DNA from: CBDUMN01 sp965368335 | GTDB taxonomy: Bacteria > Pseudomonadota > Alphaproteobacteria > Rhodospirillales > JAPHRK01 | DNA length: 61,170 nucleotides | NCBI GenBank assembly: GCA_965368335.1 | Contig: CBDUMN010000007.1 | Location: 1 to 61,170, forward strand | Reading direction: 5' to 3' | The notes under the pieces: generated by a model | What the model was told of the DNA's origin: nothing | Seen by the model: the letters and a program-made list of their open reading frames with translations, nothing else | The model's database searches: none | In this document: positions 41,648-50,828 of the stretch, one piece after another | Layout: every line of letters starts with the position of its first letter | Numbering within the stretch: the stretch's first letter is position 1 | Made by a program: the position numbers and the translations under genes

Positions 41648-42979
41648 TCAATCTGGCTGCCAGGATTGGGGGGACAACTCCACCAAACCCTGATTTTCCA
41701 TGGCCTTCAGTACTTCTAATACTTTGGCGTGGGGAAGGTCGACATTATCGGCAATGTCAAAGGAAGATAGATTGCCTTCAAGACTGGTTGAAATATCCTG
41801 GACGGCACGTTTTAGTTTTCGTGGTGTTTTCCACTCGAAACCAAGGTCAACACCGCTTAGAAACAGCGGCCCTTTAAATGTTCGGCGAGGATAAACAGTA
41901 TTTTGAAGAATATCGATTACACCGACATAAAGATCGCTGATTTCAGCTAAGCGGTGGGGAACTATGGCTGATGGGTTGTCGTCTGTCGTGTGGTATAGAG
42001 GCCAACCCTCATCAGGCCACCGGTTTAGCGCCACCGTGGGAATATCGACACCGGGAGCATTGGATACCTTTTCATCGTTCGTGATGATGGTATGGCAGTA
42101 CGCCCCTTCGATAAATCCGTCCGGGCCGAAATGTTCGGAAAGTACTCGGCGAACGACACGATCCAAAAGGTGGTTGTCTTGCCGTGTTCGTTGGAGACGA
42201 ATAGGGTCATTGTTTCCGGCAAATTCAGTGAAGAAACCAAACTTGAAACGGCTGATTAGGTCTTCATTGTGGGCAAAATATGCTACCGAACCAATGGTTT
42301 CCGGCAAGAACAACATCTTGATGCCATAGCGCTCTGGTGGGCAATCAGCCAAACGATGGGCCAAGTCTACCGCCGTAACGACTCCGCTAATCGAATCATT
42401 AACCTGCCAAGGGTGGCAGACGGCGGCCATAATTAAAATCATTTCATCTGTTTTACCCGGAATGGTCAACTCCCCAACCCTAAGATGACCTTTCTCAAAT
42501 CGGGTTCTCATGGTCACTCGGTATCGACCGTCCCGTGGAAGTTTTTCGTAAACTCGGTGTGGCAAACAAAAGCCCCATTCGCGGTCATAAAACTTGAAAA
42601 CCCACGGAATGGCATCAGGCCTATTGGGATTTGTGTGTAAGTGCAGATCTAATTGGTCAAAGGATATTTCACCCTCAAAAGGCGGCCCATACGAGACGAT
42701 GTGTAACGAATTGTCAGCAAAATCAACGATTCTCTGCGGCCCATCAGGCGTGAGTAATTCAAGGTAAGCCTCATCCACCTCATACTTTTCCGGAACAGTC
42801 CAGGTCCAAACTTTTTCCCCAGTTGGGTAAGCATTGATGTGATAGTCTAATGTGTCTGGTAGGACCTCGCCAATGATGTCCAAAGCTCGGTCCATGTCAT
42901 CACAGACCAAGGTCCGGTGAAGCGGCCAAAGGCGCTCCATTAGAGCCATCATCATCGAAGTGTCTGAGGAATTCGTCAT
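41648..42979 (-). CDS. DUF4910 protein with M28 aminopeptidase-like domain
   Basis: A 443-residue protein of the DUF4910 type (PF16254-like). The segment CHPWQVNDSISGVVTAVDLA resembles the zinc-binding HPGXXNDNXSG motif of M28 metallopeptidases, and YCHTIITNDEKVSN and HTTDDNPS supply further possible ligands. The N-terminal helix and a C-terminal winged-helix-like region (residues ~395-440) complete it. Proteins of this family occur in polysaccharide loci. It could remove an N-acyl or aminoacyl group, but no activity is proven. I use the ATG at 42979, overlapping the methyltransferase stop; the upstream TTG adds one residue. Confidence 0.72.
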   Translation of the reverse strand: MTNSSDTSMMMALMERLWPLHRTLVCDDMDRALDIIGEVLPDTLDYHINAYPTGEKVWTWTVPEKYEVDEAYLELLTPDGPQRIVDFADNSLHIVSYGPPFEGEISFDQLDLHLHTNPNRPDAIPWVFKFYDREWGFCLPHRVYEKLPRDGRYRVTMRTRFEKGHLRVGELTIPGKTDEMILIMAAVCHPWQVNDSISGVVTAVDLAHRLADCPPERYGIKMLFLPETIGSVAYFAHNEDLISRFKFGFFTEFAGNNDPIRLQRTRQDNHLLDRVVRRVLSEHFGPDGFIEGAYCHTIITNDEKVSNAPGVDIPTVALNRWPDEGWPLYHTTDDNPSAIVPHRLAEISDLYVGVIDILQNTVYPRRTFKGPLFLSGVDLGFEWKTPRKLKRAVQDISTSLEGNLSSFDIADNVDLPHAKVLEVLKAMENQGLVELSPQSWQPD

Positions 42980-43947
42980 CAAGGCTTTTCCACTATAGAA
43001 AGCAACATGTCGGCGTATCCTTCTTTCTTCAAAAAATCTCTATACTGCCGGTCGATATCATCGAAGAATTCCTGCAGCCTATCTGCTAGAGGAGATGGAG
43101 ATTTCGGAGGAGAAGGAAAGGTGAATCGGTATCCAACTTTTGTGCTTTCCTGCCCCTTTCCGTTTGTGGCCCAATGGATGTGGTTGGTCAGTGAATAGGC
43201 TTGATGCAAGTCTAGAGTGTGGTTTCTGAATCCCGCAGTCTCAAATAGTTTGGCCAGACTTTGTTTGTTGAAATCATACAGATGCTCTGGCCGGAAATAG
43301 AAGTTTGAATAATTAGGCACATCATAAAGAGACAGCAGTGGGTCTTGTGAATTGGGCACTTCTATAAACAATACGCCCCCAGGCTTAACAAACGACATCG
43401 CCTTGGTTAGGAAATCAACTGGGTCAGGAACATGCTCAAGAACGGAGAACGCACAAACGATATCGAATTTCTCGGTCATATCTAGTGCTGAAATAAGGTC
43501 CTCGTGAACAGTAATATTATGGGTTTTTCTGCAATAATCAGCCTGTCCTGGATGAAGTTCTACAGCCTCCACATTGAGCACGCGATCTTTAACATGAGAA
43601 ATGAAGTGGCCTGGTCCGGCCCCAATGTCGAGTAGGCTCGTTGTTTTTTTGTCCAGCAGATGATCAATATAGGACACATAAGCTAGATAGGGGTCATAGT
43701 CAGTGCCCAAAAGAGAGCCCAATGACGGTTTATAGGTATAGTTAGTTGAGTACTCTTGAATAAGTTTGTCGGAGTCCGCAAAACCAGGAGGTAGATAATA
43801 GACTGTGCATTTTTTGCAATGCCTTACATCACATTGGACACCGCCTCGAATTGTGGTCGAAGCGATACTGTATTCTTCTCCCTTGCATATAGGGCATTTC
43901 TCACTAACCCGACCTTTTGTATTGTAGACGTCAATTTCCACTTTCAA
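42979..43947 (-). CDS. zinc-ribbon class I SAM methyltransferase
   Basis: A 322-residue protein. An N-terminal ribbon (CPICKGEEYS and CKKCTVYYLPPG) precedes a methyltransferase domain: SLLDIGAGPGHFIS is motif I, CAFSVLEHVPDP is the post-II motif, VLFIEVPNSQDP follows. Same architecture as the gene at 32.6 kb, and typical of C-methyltransferase-like enzymes in nucleotide-sugar clusters. The start appears to be TTG at 43947, with AAGG seven bases upstream. It lies 69 bp downstream of the GT2 fusion. Confidence 0.8.
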   Translation of the reverse strand: MKVEIDVYNTKGRVSEKCPICKGEEYSIASTTIRGGVQCDVRHCKKCTVYYLPPGFADSDKLIQEYSTNYTYKPSLGSLLGTDYDPYLAYVSYIDHLLDKKTTSLLDIGAGPGHFISHVKDRVLNVEAVELHPGQADYCRKTHNITVHEDLISALDMTEKFDIVCAFSVLEHVPDPVDFLTKAMSFVKPGGVLFIEVPNSQDPLLSLYDVPNYSNFYFRPEHLYDFNKQSLAKLFETAGFRNHTLDLHQAYSLTNHIHWATNGKGQESTKVGYRFTFPSPPKSPSPLADRLQEFFDDIDRQYRDFLKKEGYADMLLSIVEKP

Positions 43948-44016
43948 ACCACAGCCTTGTCATAAGTACTACTTGTTGGAATGGATAGAGTTCATGGCCA
44001 AATAAATAAATGTTTC

Positions 44017-45447
44017 TTATCCGGAGACATCAGCTTCAGGACTTACTTCCATGCGTAAATAGGCCTCTTGCCCCAGTTTATTTCCTGGCTTTTTATCAAT
44101 TTCCCGTTCCGCCATCCGAAAGGTGAAATCGCTTTCGATACGTAGCCCTTCCCTTTCATCAATTTCGATGTGGCCTATGCGGTCGCCAAGGAACGATTTT
44201 GATTTTAAGTTTCCTGCTGAGAATACGGCAATTCCGCCGCGTTCCTCGAAAACAGCCCATTTTTCGTCGGTCAGCATATTTCGCGGATAGGTTACAGGAT
44301 CTAAGCCCTGCTCACCCCGTTTCCAGTGGAACTTATAATCAAGTGTCACGCTAATAACGGAATCGCATTTATAGACAAAAATGGTATCGATAGCTTCTTG
44401 GATGTGATCGCTTCGGATGAGCGGATGATTATAGGAAACGGTTGCTAAAACATCAGGTTCATAGCCATCATGTTCTTTTAGTGCGCCAATTAGCCACCTG
44501 AAATGCTCTTCTGGCACTACATCTAATCCGGCGAACTCACGGGGCCTTATGAACGGTACTTCAAGGCCCAGGCTTTGGGCGAGCTCTGCTACTTCCATGT
44601 CTTCGGTATCGACGATCAGGCGGTCGATTCCTTTGACCTGCTTCATTTCTTCAGCCAGATAGCTCATAAGCGGTCGGCCGGACAATTCTTCAAGCGGTAG
44701 TCCACGCTTATAGCGATTTTCCATTGTGATCGGCAGAACACCCAGAATATTGCTGCCATCTTGATCGCGACGTTCCTTGACGAATTTCTGCTTCACATAT
44801 CGACGGGCCTGCATTCTCGGACCGGTATTTGTTGACATGGAACGATTGTGTTGCCGGTAGTACATCAAGGGGAGGCGGACGTTATGTACATGGAAACGGT
44901 CAATAAACCTTATCCAGTAATCGTAATCCTCTTGGTATCTCAGTTCTTCGTTATAGCCGGCTAATTCATTGAAACAGCTTCGCCGATAGAGGGCTCCGGC
45001 CGCAAGGGCGCTTCGGTCTAAGAGCTTTACCTCGTCGTTAACTTTTAACTGGCGGACCTGATCGATGATGTCGCCATGTTTGCTAATACGATAGTAGTCG
45101 GGAAAGACCATGCCGTACTCTGGATGCCGATCAAGTACGTTGTTTAGAACGAGAAGTATATTTTCATCAAAATAATCGTCGGCATCGAGCCGTACGATAT
45201 ATTCGCCTGACGATTGGCGTATCCCTGTATTGGCCGCTTTAGCAAGCCCTACACCGTCCAGCTTAAGCACTTTTACTCTCGGCTCGTTGTCGTAGTGTTC
45301 AAGCACCTCGTCCGTATTATCGGAGCTCCCATCATTCACGATAATAAGCTCGAAATCGGGAAAGGATTGAGTAAGCACACTATCGACAGCCTGACTGACA
45401 TAACGCCCATAGTTATGCGCCGTTATAATAACGCTGATTTTCGGCAT
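44017..45447 (-). CDS. GT2 glycosyltransferase fused to a cytidylyltransferase-like domain
   Basis: A 476-residue fusion. Residues 1-~230 are a GT-A family 2 glycosyltransferase: SVIITAHNYGRYVSQAVDSV, IIVNDGSSDNTDE and YIVRLDADD (the DXD motif), then RYQEDYDYWIRF with the catalytic base. Residues ~235-476 are NeuA/SpsF-like, with RLIVDTEDMEVAELAQSLG, PFIRPREFAG and FRWLIGALKE. The nucleotide-binding loop in the second domain is altered: ITMENRYKRGLPLEEL stands where relatives have an ARGGSKXXPXKN-type motif, so activity is uncertain. The joining of sugar activation and transfer in one chain is unusual. Confidence 0.78.
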   Translation of the reverse strand: MPKISVIITAHNYGRYVSQAVDSVLTQSFPDFELIIVNDGSSDNTDEVLEHYDNEPRVKVLKLDGVGLAKAANTGIRQSSGEYIVRLDADDYFDENILLVLNNVLDRHPEYGMVFPDYYRISKHGDIIDQVRQLKVNDEVKLLDRSALAAGALYRRSCFNELAGYNEELRYQEDYDYWIRFIDRFHVHNVRLPLMYYRQHNRSMSTNTGPRMQARRYVKQKFVKERRDQDGSNILGVLPITMENRYKRGLPLEELSGRPLMSYLAEEMKQVKGIDRLIVDTEDMEVAELAQSLGLEVPFIRPREFAGLDVVPEEHFRWLIGALKEHDGYEPDVLATVSYNHPLIRSDHIQEAIDTIFVYKCDSVISVTLDYKFHWKRGEQGLDPVTYPRNMLTDEKWAVFEERGGIAVFSAGNLKSKSFLGDRIGHIEIDEREGLRIESDFTFRMAEREIDKKPGNKLGQEAYLRMEVSPEADVSG

Positions 45448-45764
45448 ATTCTGAGTTTTCTAAGCTGCTCGACTATTTGTCGGAGAGTGGTGATGGATTA
45501 TTAAAAAGGAAAAATTCTGGCAAGCTACCGCACTCCGGGTGACAATCACCCAGAAACTTACCTTTAATCAGTCGAAACCACTTCGATTGTGTAAACCACC
45601 TTAAAGGCCATAATAGAGCTGTTTTGAAGCCAGAGCTGTCAAAACAGCAAGCCTTCAATAGCGATACTTGTCAAGATACAGACCTTGTCCCATCAAATCA
45701 AGCTTACGAGGTGGCCTGAATAATCCGTATTTTGCCTAAGTAAACCACTCTGGAGAAACCGAGG
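45448..45764. other. intergenic region between GT2 fusion and beta-propeller gene
   Basis: This 317-bp stretch has no gene I can support. A 61-codon minus-strand frame (45473-45658) starting at an ATG exists but has no ribosome binding site or recognisable motif, and I do not call it. The region probably holds the promoter of the GT2-led operon (minus strand). No hairpin with a clear T-tract is seen. Confidence 0.45.
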
Positions 45765-47252
45765 TCATGAGCTGTCTGTGTCGCCGGGACTTTTCCGTTG
45801 CTTGCTTAAGAGCGCCTCTCTCCACCTATAATACGGCGCCAGGGGGTGAAACACATGGCGTTTCGCATCAATGATGATTTCATTATCTACGACGCTGAGA
45901 GTGTGTAGACCATCTCGATAGCGGGACCGGGGGGCTGGTTTCACAATTGCGACCGTTTTCTCTTTGAATTCACGGGGCGTCAATTGTTCGATTTGATTCA
46001 GCACAACGGCGGCGCCATACGTCGTAGAACAATCTTGTGCTGGTCGGATAAGTCTCCCCTGCCATATGAAAGGGGTGCCTCCGGGACGACTCGATGTGAT
46101 ATCGGTTTTGATCGGATTGCATTGATGAGGCGACCAAGGCCCGAATAGAGAGTCTGCATGCCAAGCATACAGCGTGGTATCTGGATCTTGGTCCAGCCGA
46201 GTCCCAAATAACCAGTAGCGGCCCTCATGGTGGGTAATAGATGCATCGACCAAGGGAATCCCTTGCAATCCGTCAAGAAGCACGCCTGACTCTTCCCATT
46301 CTTCGGAAATGCTTGTAACGGGGTAGGCCGCTGGACTGGCCTTTTCAGACATTTCGGGGATGGCATACAACTGATCGCCGTTCTGTATAAGAAACGGGTA
46401 AGATGCATGGCAGGCGAAGTCCCCAATAACCTCTTCTTTCCCATTGATATTCCGGACGATGCGGCCTTTGCCGTCACGAAAGTCGAAACCCTCGTAAAGC
46501 AGAACAGTATTTCCTTTTTCGTCGTGCCAGCCAAATGGATCTCCCCTGAAGCAGAGGGACGGATTGGGCGGCAGCCAGTCCACGCTGTTCATTAGGCTGC
46601 CATTAAAAATAAGCTTAGGGTCACCCTTTATCGTTCCGACGTTCCATTCTTCAACAAGGCATTGCTCCTTTACGATACGGGCTAGATTAATCAGAGTTGT
46701 TAACCTAAGGCGCCAAGAGGCGGGAGCTATGCCGCTTGTGATTTGTATTTTTTGGGTGTCGTAGTATGTCGCATCGTCGGTGCGCGAAAGAGTGTTGGCT
46801 AACCAATTGACCGTCCTGTCTCTGACGTCGCCGATTGAACGCGCCGGTGTTTTTCGGCTTCTCAAGCGACATAAATCAACCGTTTTAGCGGCTTTGTTTT
46901 CTGTCCGCCATTCGACGATTCTGATCTCGATATAGGGCTGGTGTTCAACAAAACCCGTCTGAATGCTGTTCTCTAGGTCCATGCGAATATCTGGCCCGTG
47001 ACAGAGCAATCTGACCGGAATGTCATGCTTTTCGGCCAGATCGATTCCGACGCCGCACTCGGAAAGATCGATAATCAGAGCAATTTCTGATCGCGTTGCT
47101 TCAATCGTTTGTGAATATGTTTCCGCCGAACAAACGATGGTGTTTCGATCTGTAGCTGAAATAGATGCCTTGATCGCGGCTTCCCAGTCAGAGGGTATTG
47201 AGGATTGAGTGATAAGTAAGACGGACTGCTGCATAGAGGTGTCATCGCACAC
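45765..47252 (-). CDS. GINT1-like five-bladed beta-propeller protein (putative glycan modification)
   Basis: A 495-residue protein resembling the N-terminal domain of glucosamine inositolphosphorylceramide transferase 1 and GH43-like propellers. Repeated blade strands are visible: PNPSLCFRGDPFGW, NTVLLYEGFDFRDGKG, HASYPFLIQNGDQLYAIPE, HHEGRYWLFGTRLDQ and SRPGGTPFIWQGRLIRPAQDC. Residues 1-~190 are a separate N-terminal domain. Bacterial members occur in polysaccharide loci, often next to formyl- or glycosyltransferases. It follows the GNAT gene with a small overlap. The start may be GTG at 47252 or ATG at 47234; neither has a strong ribosome binding site. Confidence 0.62.
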   Translation of the reverse strand: MCDDTSMQQSVLLITQSSIPSDWEAAIKASISATDRNTIVCSAETYSQTIEATRSEIALIIDLSECGVGIDLAEKHDIPVRLLCHGPDIRMDLENSIQTGFVEHQPYIEIRIVEWRTENKAAKTVDLCRLRSRKTPARSIGDVRDRTVNWLANTLSRTDDATYYDTQKIQITSGIAPASWRLRLTTLINLARIVKEQCLVEEWNVGTIKGDPKLIFNGSLMNSVDWLPPNPSLCFRGDPFGWHDEKGNTVLLYEGFDFRDGKGRIVRNINGKEEVIGDFACHASYPFLIQNGDQLYAIPEMSEKASPAAYPVTSISEEWEESGVLLDGLQGIPLVDASITHHEGRYWLFGTRLDQDPDTTLYAWHADSLFGPWSPHQCNPIKTDITSSRPGGTPFIWQGRLIRPAQDCSTTYGAAVVLNQIEQLTPREFKEKTVAIVKPAPRSRYRDGLHTLSVVDNEIIIDAKRHVFHPLAPYYRWREALLSKQRKSPGDTDSS

Positions 47253-48099
47253 TGTGAGGGAAGGTCACAATTTCACAGAAAATACTGTCAATTTGATCCG
47301 CCTGAATGTCATTGCCGCGGTAGAGAATAGGTTCCCGCTCCCTTTCCGCTATAGCCATTGATGGTCGATTAGCGCAGCGGCGCTTTTCAATAGCCGTTAA
47401 GGGGAGTTTGTGTCTTTTTAAAACAACCTGCGAAAATGTAGGAAGGGCGCTTTCCAGCATTTCATAGTCACTTGCGTAGACAATCCGGGCGCCTGGCAAC
47501 TTACGCCATTGACACCGTACGAATATGATATGGCAAAAGCGTCCATCGGGCCCCAGCACACCGACGTGACCAACGTTTGAATTGTCTGCATGGGCCTTGT
47601 AATTTTCAAGCGCTGGTCCGGTCAACAGCCCGTTGAAGTCTTGACTCTCAGAAAAACCATTGAGTGACCATCTTGGTAAATTAACAATAATCCACTCGGT
47701 CACATCGATTGAATGGAAGCCAACCCGTAAATAGGTATTTACGGTTGTTGGATCGGGGCATTGGATGGTGTAAACCGCGTCAGTATCGGCTAGCGCCTGT
47801 TGGATTAGCTGCCCCCCCAGGCCTTTACCACGGAGTTCCGGTGAGACGAACCAACTGGTGATATTGCACCCTTTCACAGGCTTTTCGCCATAGGTGCGGA
47901 TACATTGCTGGTTAAAGAGAATGCCACTTACAACGCCATTGACAATTAGCATCAGCCCAAGTGATTCTCCATCCCAAGGCCAATGGGGCACAACCGATTT
48001 TTTCCAATCCTCAGGGGCTATATTAGGCACAACTCCGTGAAGAAATTTACAAGCTTTATCTAAGTTGTCGGTTGTGATTGGTATAATCTCATGGCTCAT
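47242..48099 (-). CDS. GNAT family N-acetyltransferase
   Basis: A 285-residue acyltransferase. The GNAT core is in residues ~55-140: SWFVSPELRGKGLGGQLIQQAL contains the Q/RXXGXG/A acetyl-CoA-binding loop (RGKGLGG), and GFHSIDVTEWIIVNLPRW follows. The C-terminal half is longer than in simple GNATs. It may acetylate an amino sugar and could be the acetylating step missing from the Pse operon, though this is inference. It is the first gene of the second cassette's minus strand and faces the transglutaminase gene across 335 bp. Confidence 0.78.
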   Translation of the reverse strand: MSHEIIPITTDNLDKACKFLHGVVPNIAPEDWKKSVVPHWPWDGESLGLMLIVNGVVSGILFNQQCIRTYGEKPVKGCNITSWFVSPELRGKGLGGQLIQQALADTDAVYTIQCPDPTTVNTYLRVGFHSIDVTEWIIVNLPRWSLNGFSESQDFNGLLTGPALENYKAHADNSNVGHVGVLGPDGRFCHIIFVRCQWRKLPGARIVYASDYEMLESALPTFSQVVLKRHKLPLTAIEKRRCANRPSMAIAEREREPILYRGNDIQADQIDSIFCEIVTFPHSVR

Positions 48100-48434
48100 T
48101 TCTGGTCAGTCCAAGCTATGTGAATTCCAGCCACAATAGAGCTGTCATGAGTTTATTGACACTCCGAACAGGCATGAGGACAAGTTACCCAAGAGGGTCA
48201 TGCTCAGCAAATGAAAAACACTCACTTCAGCGGAAGCTTTACGCGCTGTAAATGCGGTGCTGCTCTGCTGGTTGGTTTTTGCGCTGCGAGAGGCTAACTT
48301 AATTCTGGCGTTATCCCTACCCCAATTCCTTTTTGTGCATAAAAGAACTGTGTTTTTGGTGTCTAGGTATTGCGATAGAGCACAGGGTTCTAATAGCATT
48401 GCCCAAACTGTTTTCCGCCGTGTGATTAGATGGA
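48100..48434. promoter_or_regulatory. 335-bp divergent intergenic region
   Basis: Separates the minus-strand GNAT gene from the plus-strand transglutaminase-like gene, so promoters for both directions are expected here. A minus-strand frame of 84 codons (48145-48399) is open but shows no ribosome binding site or familiar motif, so it is not called. I cannot place -35/-10 boxes with confidence. Confidence 0.45.
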
Positions 48435-49721
48435 GTGGCTAAGCTTTTGCGGTTTGTGTTTCTTTTTATTGCAGCTCTTTCTGCCATCCTTTTTTTCTCC
48501 CTCTATCAATTCCGTGGCGACCTCTACGAATGGACGGAGGTTGAGCCGGCGACGATGGCTGAGCTTTACCCGGTTGCGGGCGACGCAGCTGCAATAATTG
48601 GAATAATTCCAGTTGTGCCGGGGAAGGTTGAGGTCAAGCTTAAGAACCTCGACGGGTGCAGAGACTGGAAGGTATCATCATCAAGGGGTGGAGTTCAGCG
48701 TGAAGGGGGGGGGCAACCGGTGGTTTCTCTCCGTTCTGGCGTCGATAACTACATTCTTGAGCCACTGGACTGTAAAATACAGAAGCCACAAATTGATGCA
48801 ATCCGACTGAACATCTACTTCGGAACAGCTGATACGGTTGCCCATCTCGGTATCAGCAGGGACCAGATACAGCTCAATGAAGCAAACCTTCCTTGGCTAA
48901 AAACATCGCCAGTTGATTTTAATAAATGGACTCCACGAAAGAATGCCTACAAGAACGAAGATAATCAGGCTGCCCTAATTGCTCTGAAAGAGGCTGGGTT
49001 AGATTTTGAGGCCTCTACAGAAGAAAAAATTAGATTCTTGGTCAGGTTTATATTGGAAAGAATGCCGTCAGGAGCACCCCCGGCTTACCTGTACCAGTTA
49101 TCCCCTTGGGCTGTCCTGCAAGAGGCCGAGAGCAAGGATGTCAGGTGTTACTGTTTCCAGTGGTCATTGGTATACGCCTATCTCGCCAATCTGGTCGGCA
49201 TTCCGACCAGGAATCTTTTCACGGGTGGTGCTGATCGGCATATCGACCTTGGCTCTCATGCATTTTCTGAAAGCTACATATCGGAGGAAGCGCGTTGGGT
49301 GTTTGTCGATCCAGCGAGTCGAATTGTTTTTGTTGAGACGCCAAACGGAAATCGGCTCAGCGGGGCTGAAGTTTATTCCGCAATAGTTTCAAGAAACACC
49401 TCTAGTCTGGTTGCTCATGTGCTGAGTGGGGGAATCATTGAGCCGCGATCTTTTGATGAAGTTTCAGGCGGTATAAACACTTTCATTCACCGGGAAAATT
49501 TTCTTATATACGTAGGGAGTCTCGATTCGCGCTATCAATTTACCGATACAGGAATAGCCAAAGCTTTTAGGCAGCTACGCAGGTTTCTATTCCAGCCTCA
49601 ACAGTATCTTGGTTACACGCATTTTGTCAGTTATCACTGGCTGCGTCGTTTAAGTTTCTTTTCAACGTTTTTTTTCGGGTGTGGAGCTGTGCTTCTATTC
49701 GTTATAGGAAGGAAGCGATAA
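48435..49721 (+). CDS. membrane-anchored transglutaminase-like protein
   Basis: A 428-residue protein with hydrophobic segments at both ends (residues ~5-24, LLRFVFLFIAALSAILFF, and ~400-425), so most of it is probably periplasmic. The transglutaminase-like core shows the papain-type triad: Cys in VRCYCFQW (Cys240), His in LGSHAFSESY (His275) and Asp in WVFVDPAS (Asp292). Such domains act as cysteine peptidases or amidases rather than cross-linkers in bacteria. The start is GTG at 48435. It is the first gene of the plus-strand block with GalE, and 62 bp separate them. Role in the glycan is unknown. Confidence 0.78.
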   Translation: MAKLLRFVFLFIAALSAILFFSLYQFRGDLYEWTEVEPATMAELYPVAGDAAAIIGIIPVVPGKVEVKLKNLDGCRDWKVSSSRGGVQREGGGQPVVSLRSGVDNYILEPLDCKIQKPQIDAIRLNIYFGTADTVAHLGISRDQIQLNEANLPWLKTSPVDFNKWTPRKNAYKNEDNQAALIALKEAGLDFEASTEEKIRFLVRFILERMPSGAPPAYLYQLSPWAVLQEAESKDVRCYCFQWSLVYAYLANLVGIPTRNLFTGGADRHIDLGSHAFSESYISEEARWVFVDPASRIVFVETPNGNRLSGAEVYSAIVSRNTSSLVAHVLSGGIIEPRSFDEVSGGINTFIHRENFLIYVGSLDSRYQFTDTGIAKAFRQLRRFLFQPQQYLGYTHFVSYHWLRRLSFFSTFFFGCGAVLLFVIGRKR

Positions 49722-49783
49722 AAACTGCACAATTGTTTTTATAGAGCATTATTGCTGGGGAAGATTTTGAAGGTGGCAATTAA

Positions 49784-50773
49784 ATGACCAACCCTATTCT
49801 AGTTACAGGTGGAGCCGGGTACATCGGTAGCCATGTCGTTAATGCTCTAGTTGACAAAGGTCGACCGGTCGCCGTCATTGATAATTTGTCATCAGGCTCT
49901 TTGGACTTTTTACCTAAAGGGGTTTCTTTCCTGCAGTCAGATATTTCCGATGGCCCAGCTGTTCGTGATTTTATGAACAAACAGCGCTGTTCTTCGGTTA
50001 TTCATATGGCGGGGTTCGTAAGCGTCGAGGAGTCCGTATCCAACCCACTTGCCTATTACCAAAACAATACCTGTGCAAGCCGGTCTTTTATTGAGAGTTG
50101 TGTCGCTACAGGGGTTGAGCATTTCGTTTTTTCATCATCTGCGGCGGTTTATGGTAATCCAGAAAAAATGACCGTTTCTGAGGAAATGCCGACGGCACCA
50201 GTCAGTCCTTATGGATGGTCCAAGTTGATGACTGAAGTGATGTTGAGCGATGTGTGCCAGGTAAGTCCTATGACAGCGGTATCGCTCCGCTATTTCAATG
50301 TCGCAGGCGCTGACCGAAAAGGCCGCTGCGGCATGATCACTAAAAATGCTACTCACCTTATTAAGGTGATGTCTGAGGTGGCTTTAGAGATTAGGCCAGA
50401 GATCGTTGTATTTGGTGATGATTACGACACGCCGGATGGGACATGTATCCGGGACTTTATTCATGTGAGTGACCTTGCCGATATCCATATTGCGGCTTTG
50501 GGCTATCTAAGTGATGGCGGTGAGAGCGCAATATTGAATTGTGGCTATGGAGAGGGCTATTCCGTCAGGCAAGTTGTTGACGCAATGGAAGAAGTACTTG
50601 GCAAATCGCTCAATGTAAAGGTGGGGCCTCGGCGGGCTGGCGATGTCGTTGGTATGGTTGCGGATACAACGAAAATGAAAAAGAAATTATCCTGGTCGCC
50701 AAAATATGACGGCCTCCTAGAAATTGTAGAGTCGTCGCTTAACTGGGAGTGGCGATTGCGGGGGATGGACTGA
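49784..50773 (+). CDS. galE: UDP-glucose 4-epimerase
   Basis: Interconverts UDP-glucose and UDP-galactose (or the N-acetyl forms). The 329-residue SDR has VTGGAGYIGSHVV for NAD, FSSSAAVYGNPEKM with the Ser, SPYGWSKLM as YX3K, and DGTCIRDFIHVSDLADIH, which are diagnostic of GalE. AAGGTGG lies 8 bp before the ATG. It lies upstream of a winged-helix regulator with a 105-bp gap. Confidence 0.92.
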   Translation: MTNPILVTGGAGYIGSHVVNALVDKGRPVAVIDNLSSGSLDFLPKGVSFLQSDISDGPAVRDFMNKQRCSSVIHMAGFVSVEESVSNPLAYYQNNTCASRSFIESCVATGVEHFVFSSSAAVYGNPEKMTVSEEMPTAPVSPYGWSKLMTEVMLSDVCQVSPMTAVSLRYFNVAGADRKGRCGMITKNATHLIKVMSEVALEIRPEIVVFGDDYDTPDGTCIRDFIHVSDLADIHIAALGYLSDGGESAILNCGYGEGYSVRQVVDAMEEVLGKSLNVKVGPRRAGDVVGMVADTTKMKKKLSWSPKYDGLLEIVESSLNWEWRLRGMD

Positions 50774-50828
50774 AACCCTCCCTCCTGAACTGTTCAATTG
50801 AGTTTGTCCTTTTCCCCTTGGCATGTCC

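Noticed and set aside
45473..45658. 61-codon minus-strand frame upstream of the GT2 fusion
   Set aside because: No ribosome binding site, no known motif, and it lies in a probable promoter region; not supported as a gene.
45610..48146. AATAGAGCTGT occurring near both 45.6 kb and 48.1 kb as a possible repeat pair
   Set aside because: Only 11 bp match and the flanks differ; coincidence is likely at this length.
48145..48399. 84-codon minus-strand frame in the divergent intergenic region
   Set aside because: Composition is unlike the neighbours, there is no Shine-Dalgarno sequence, and it would sit on top of two expected promoters.
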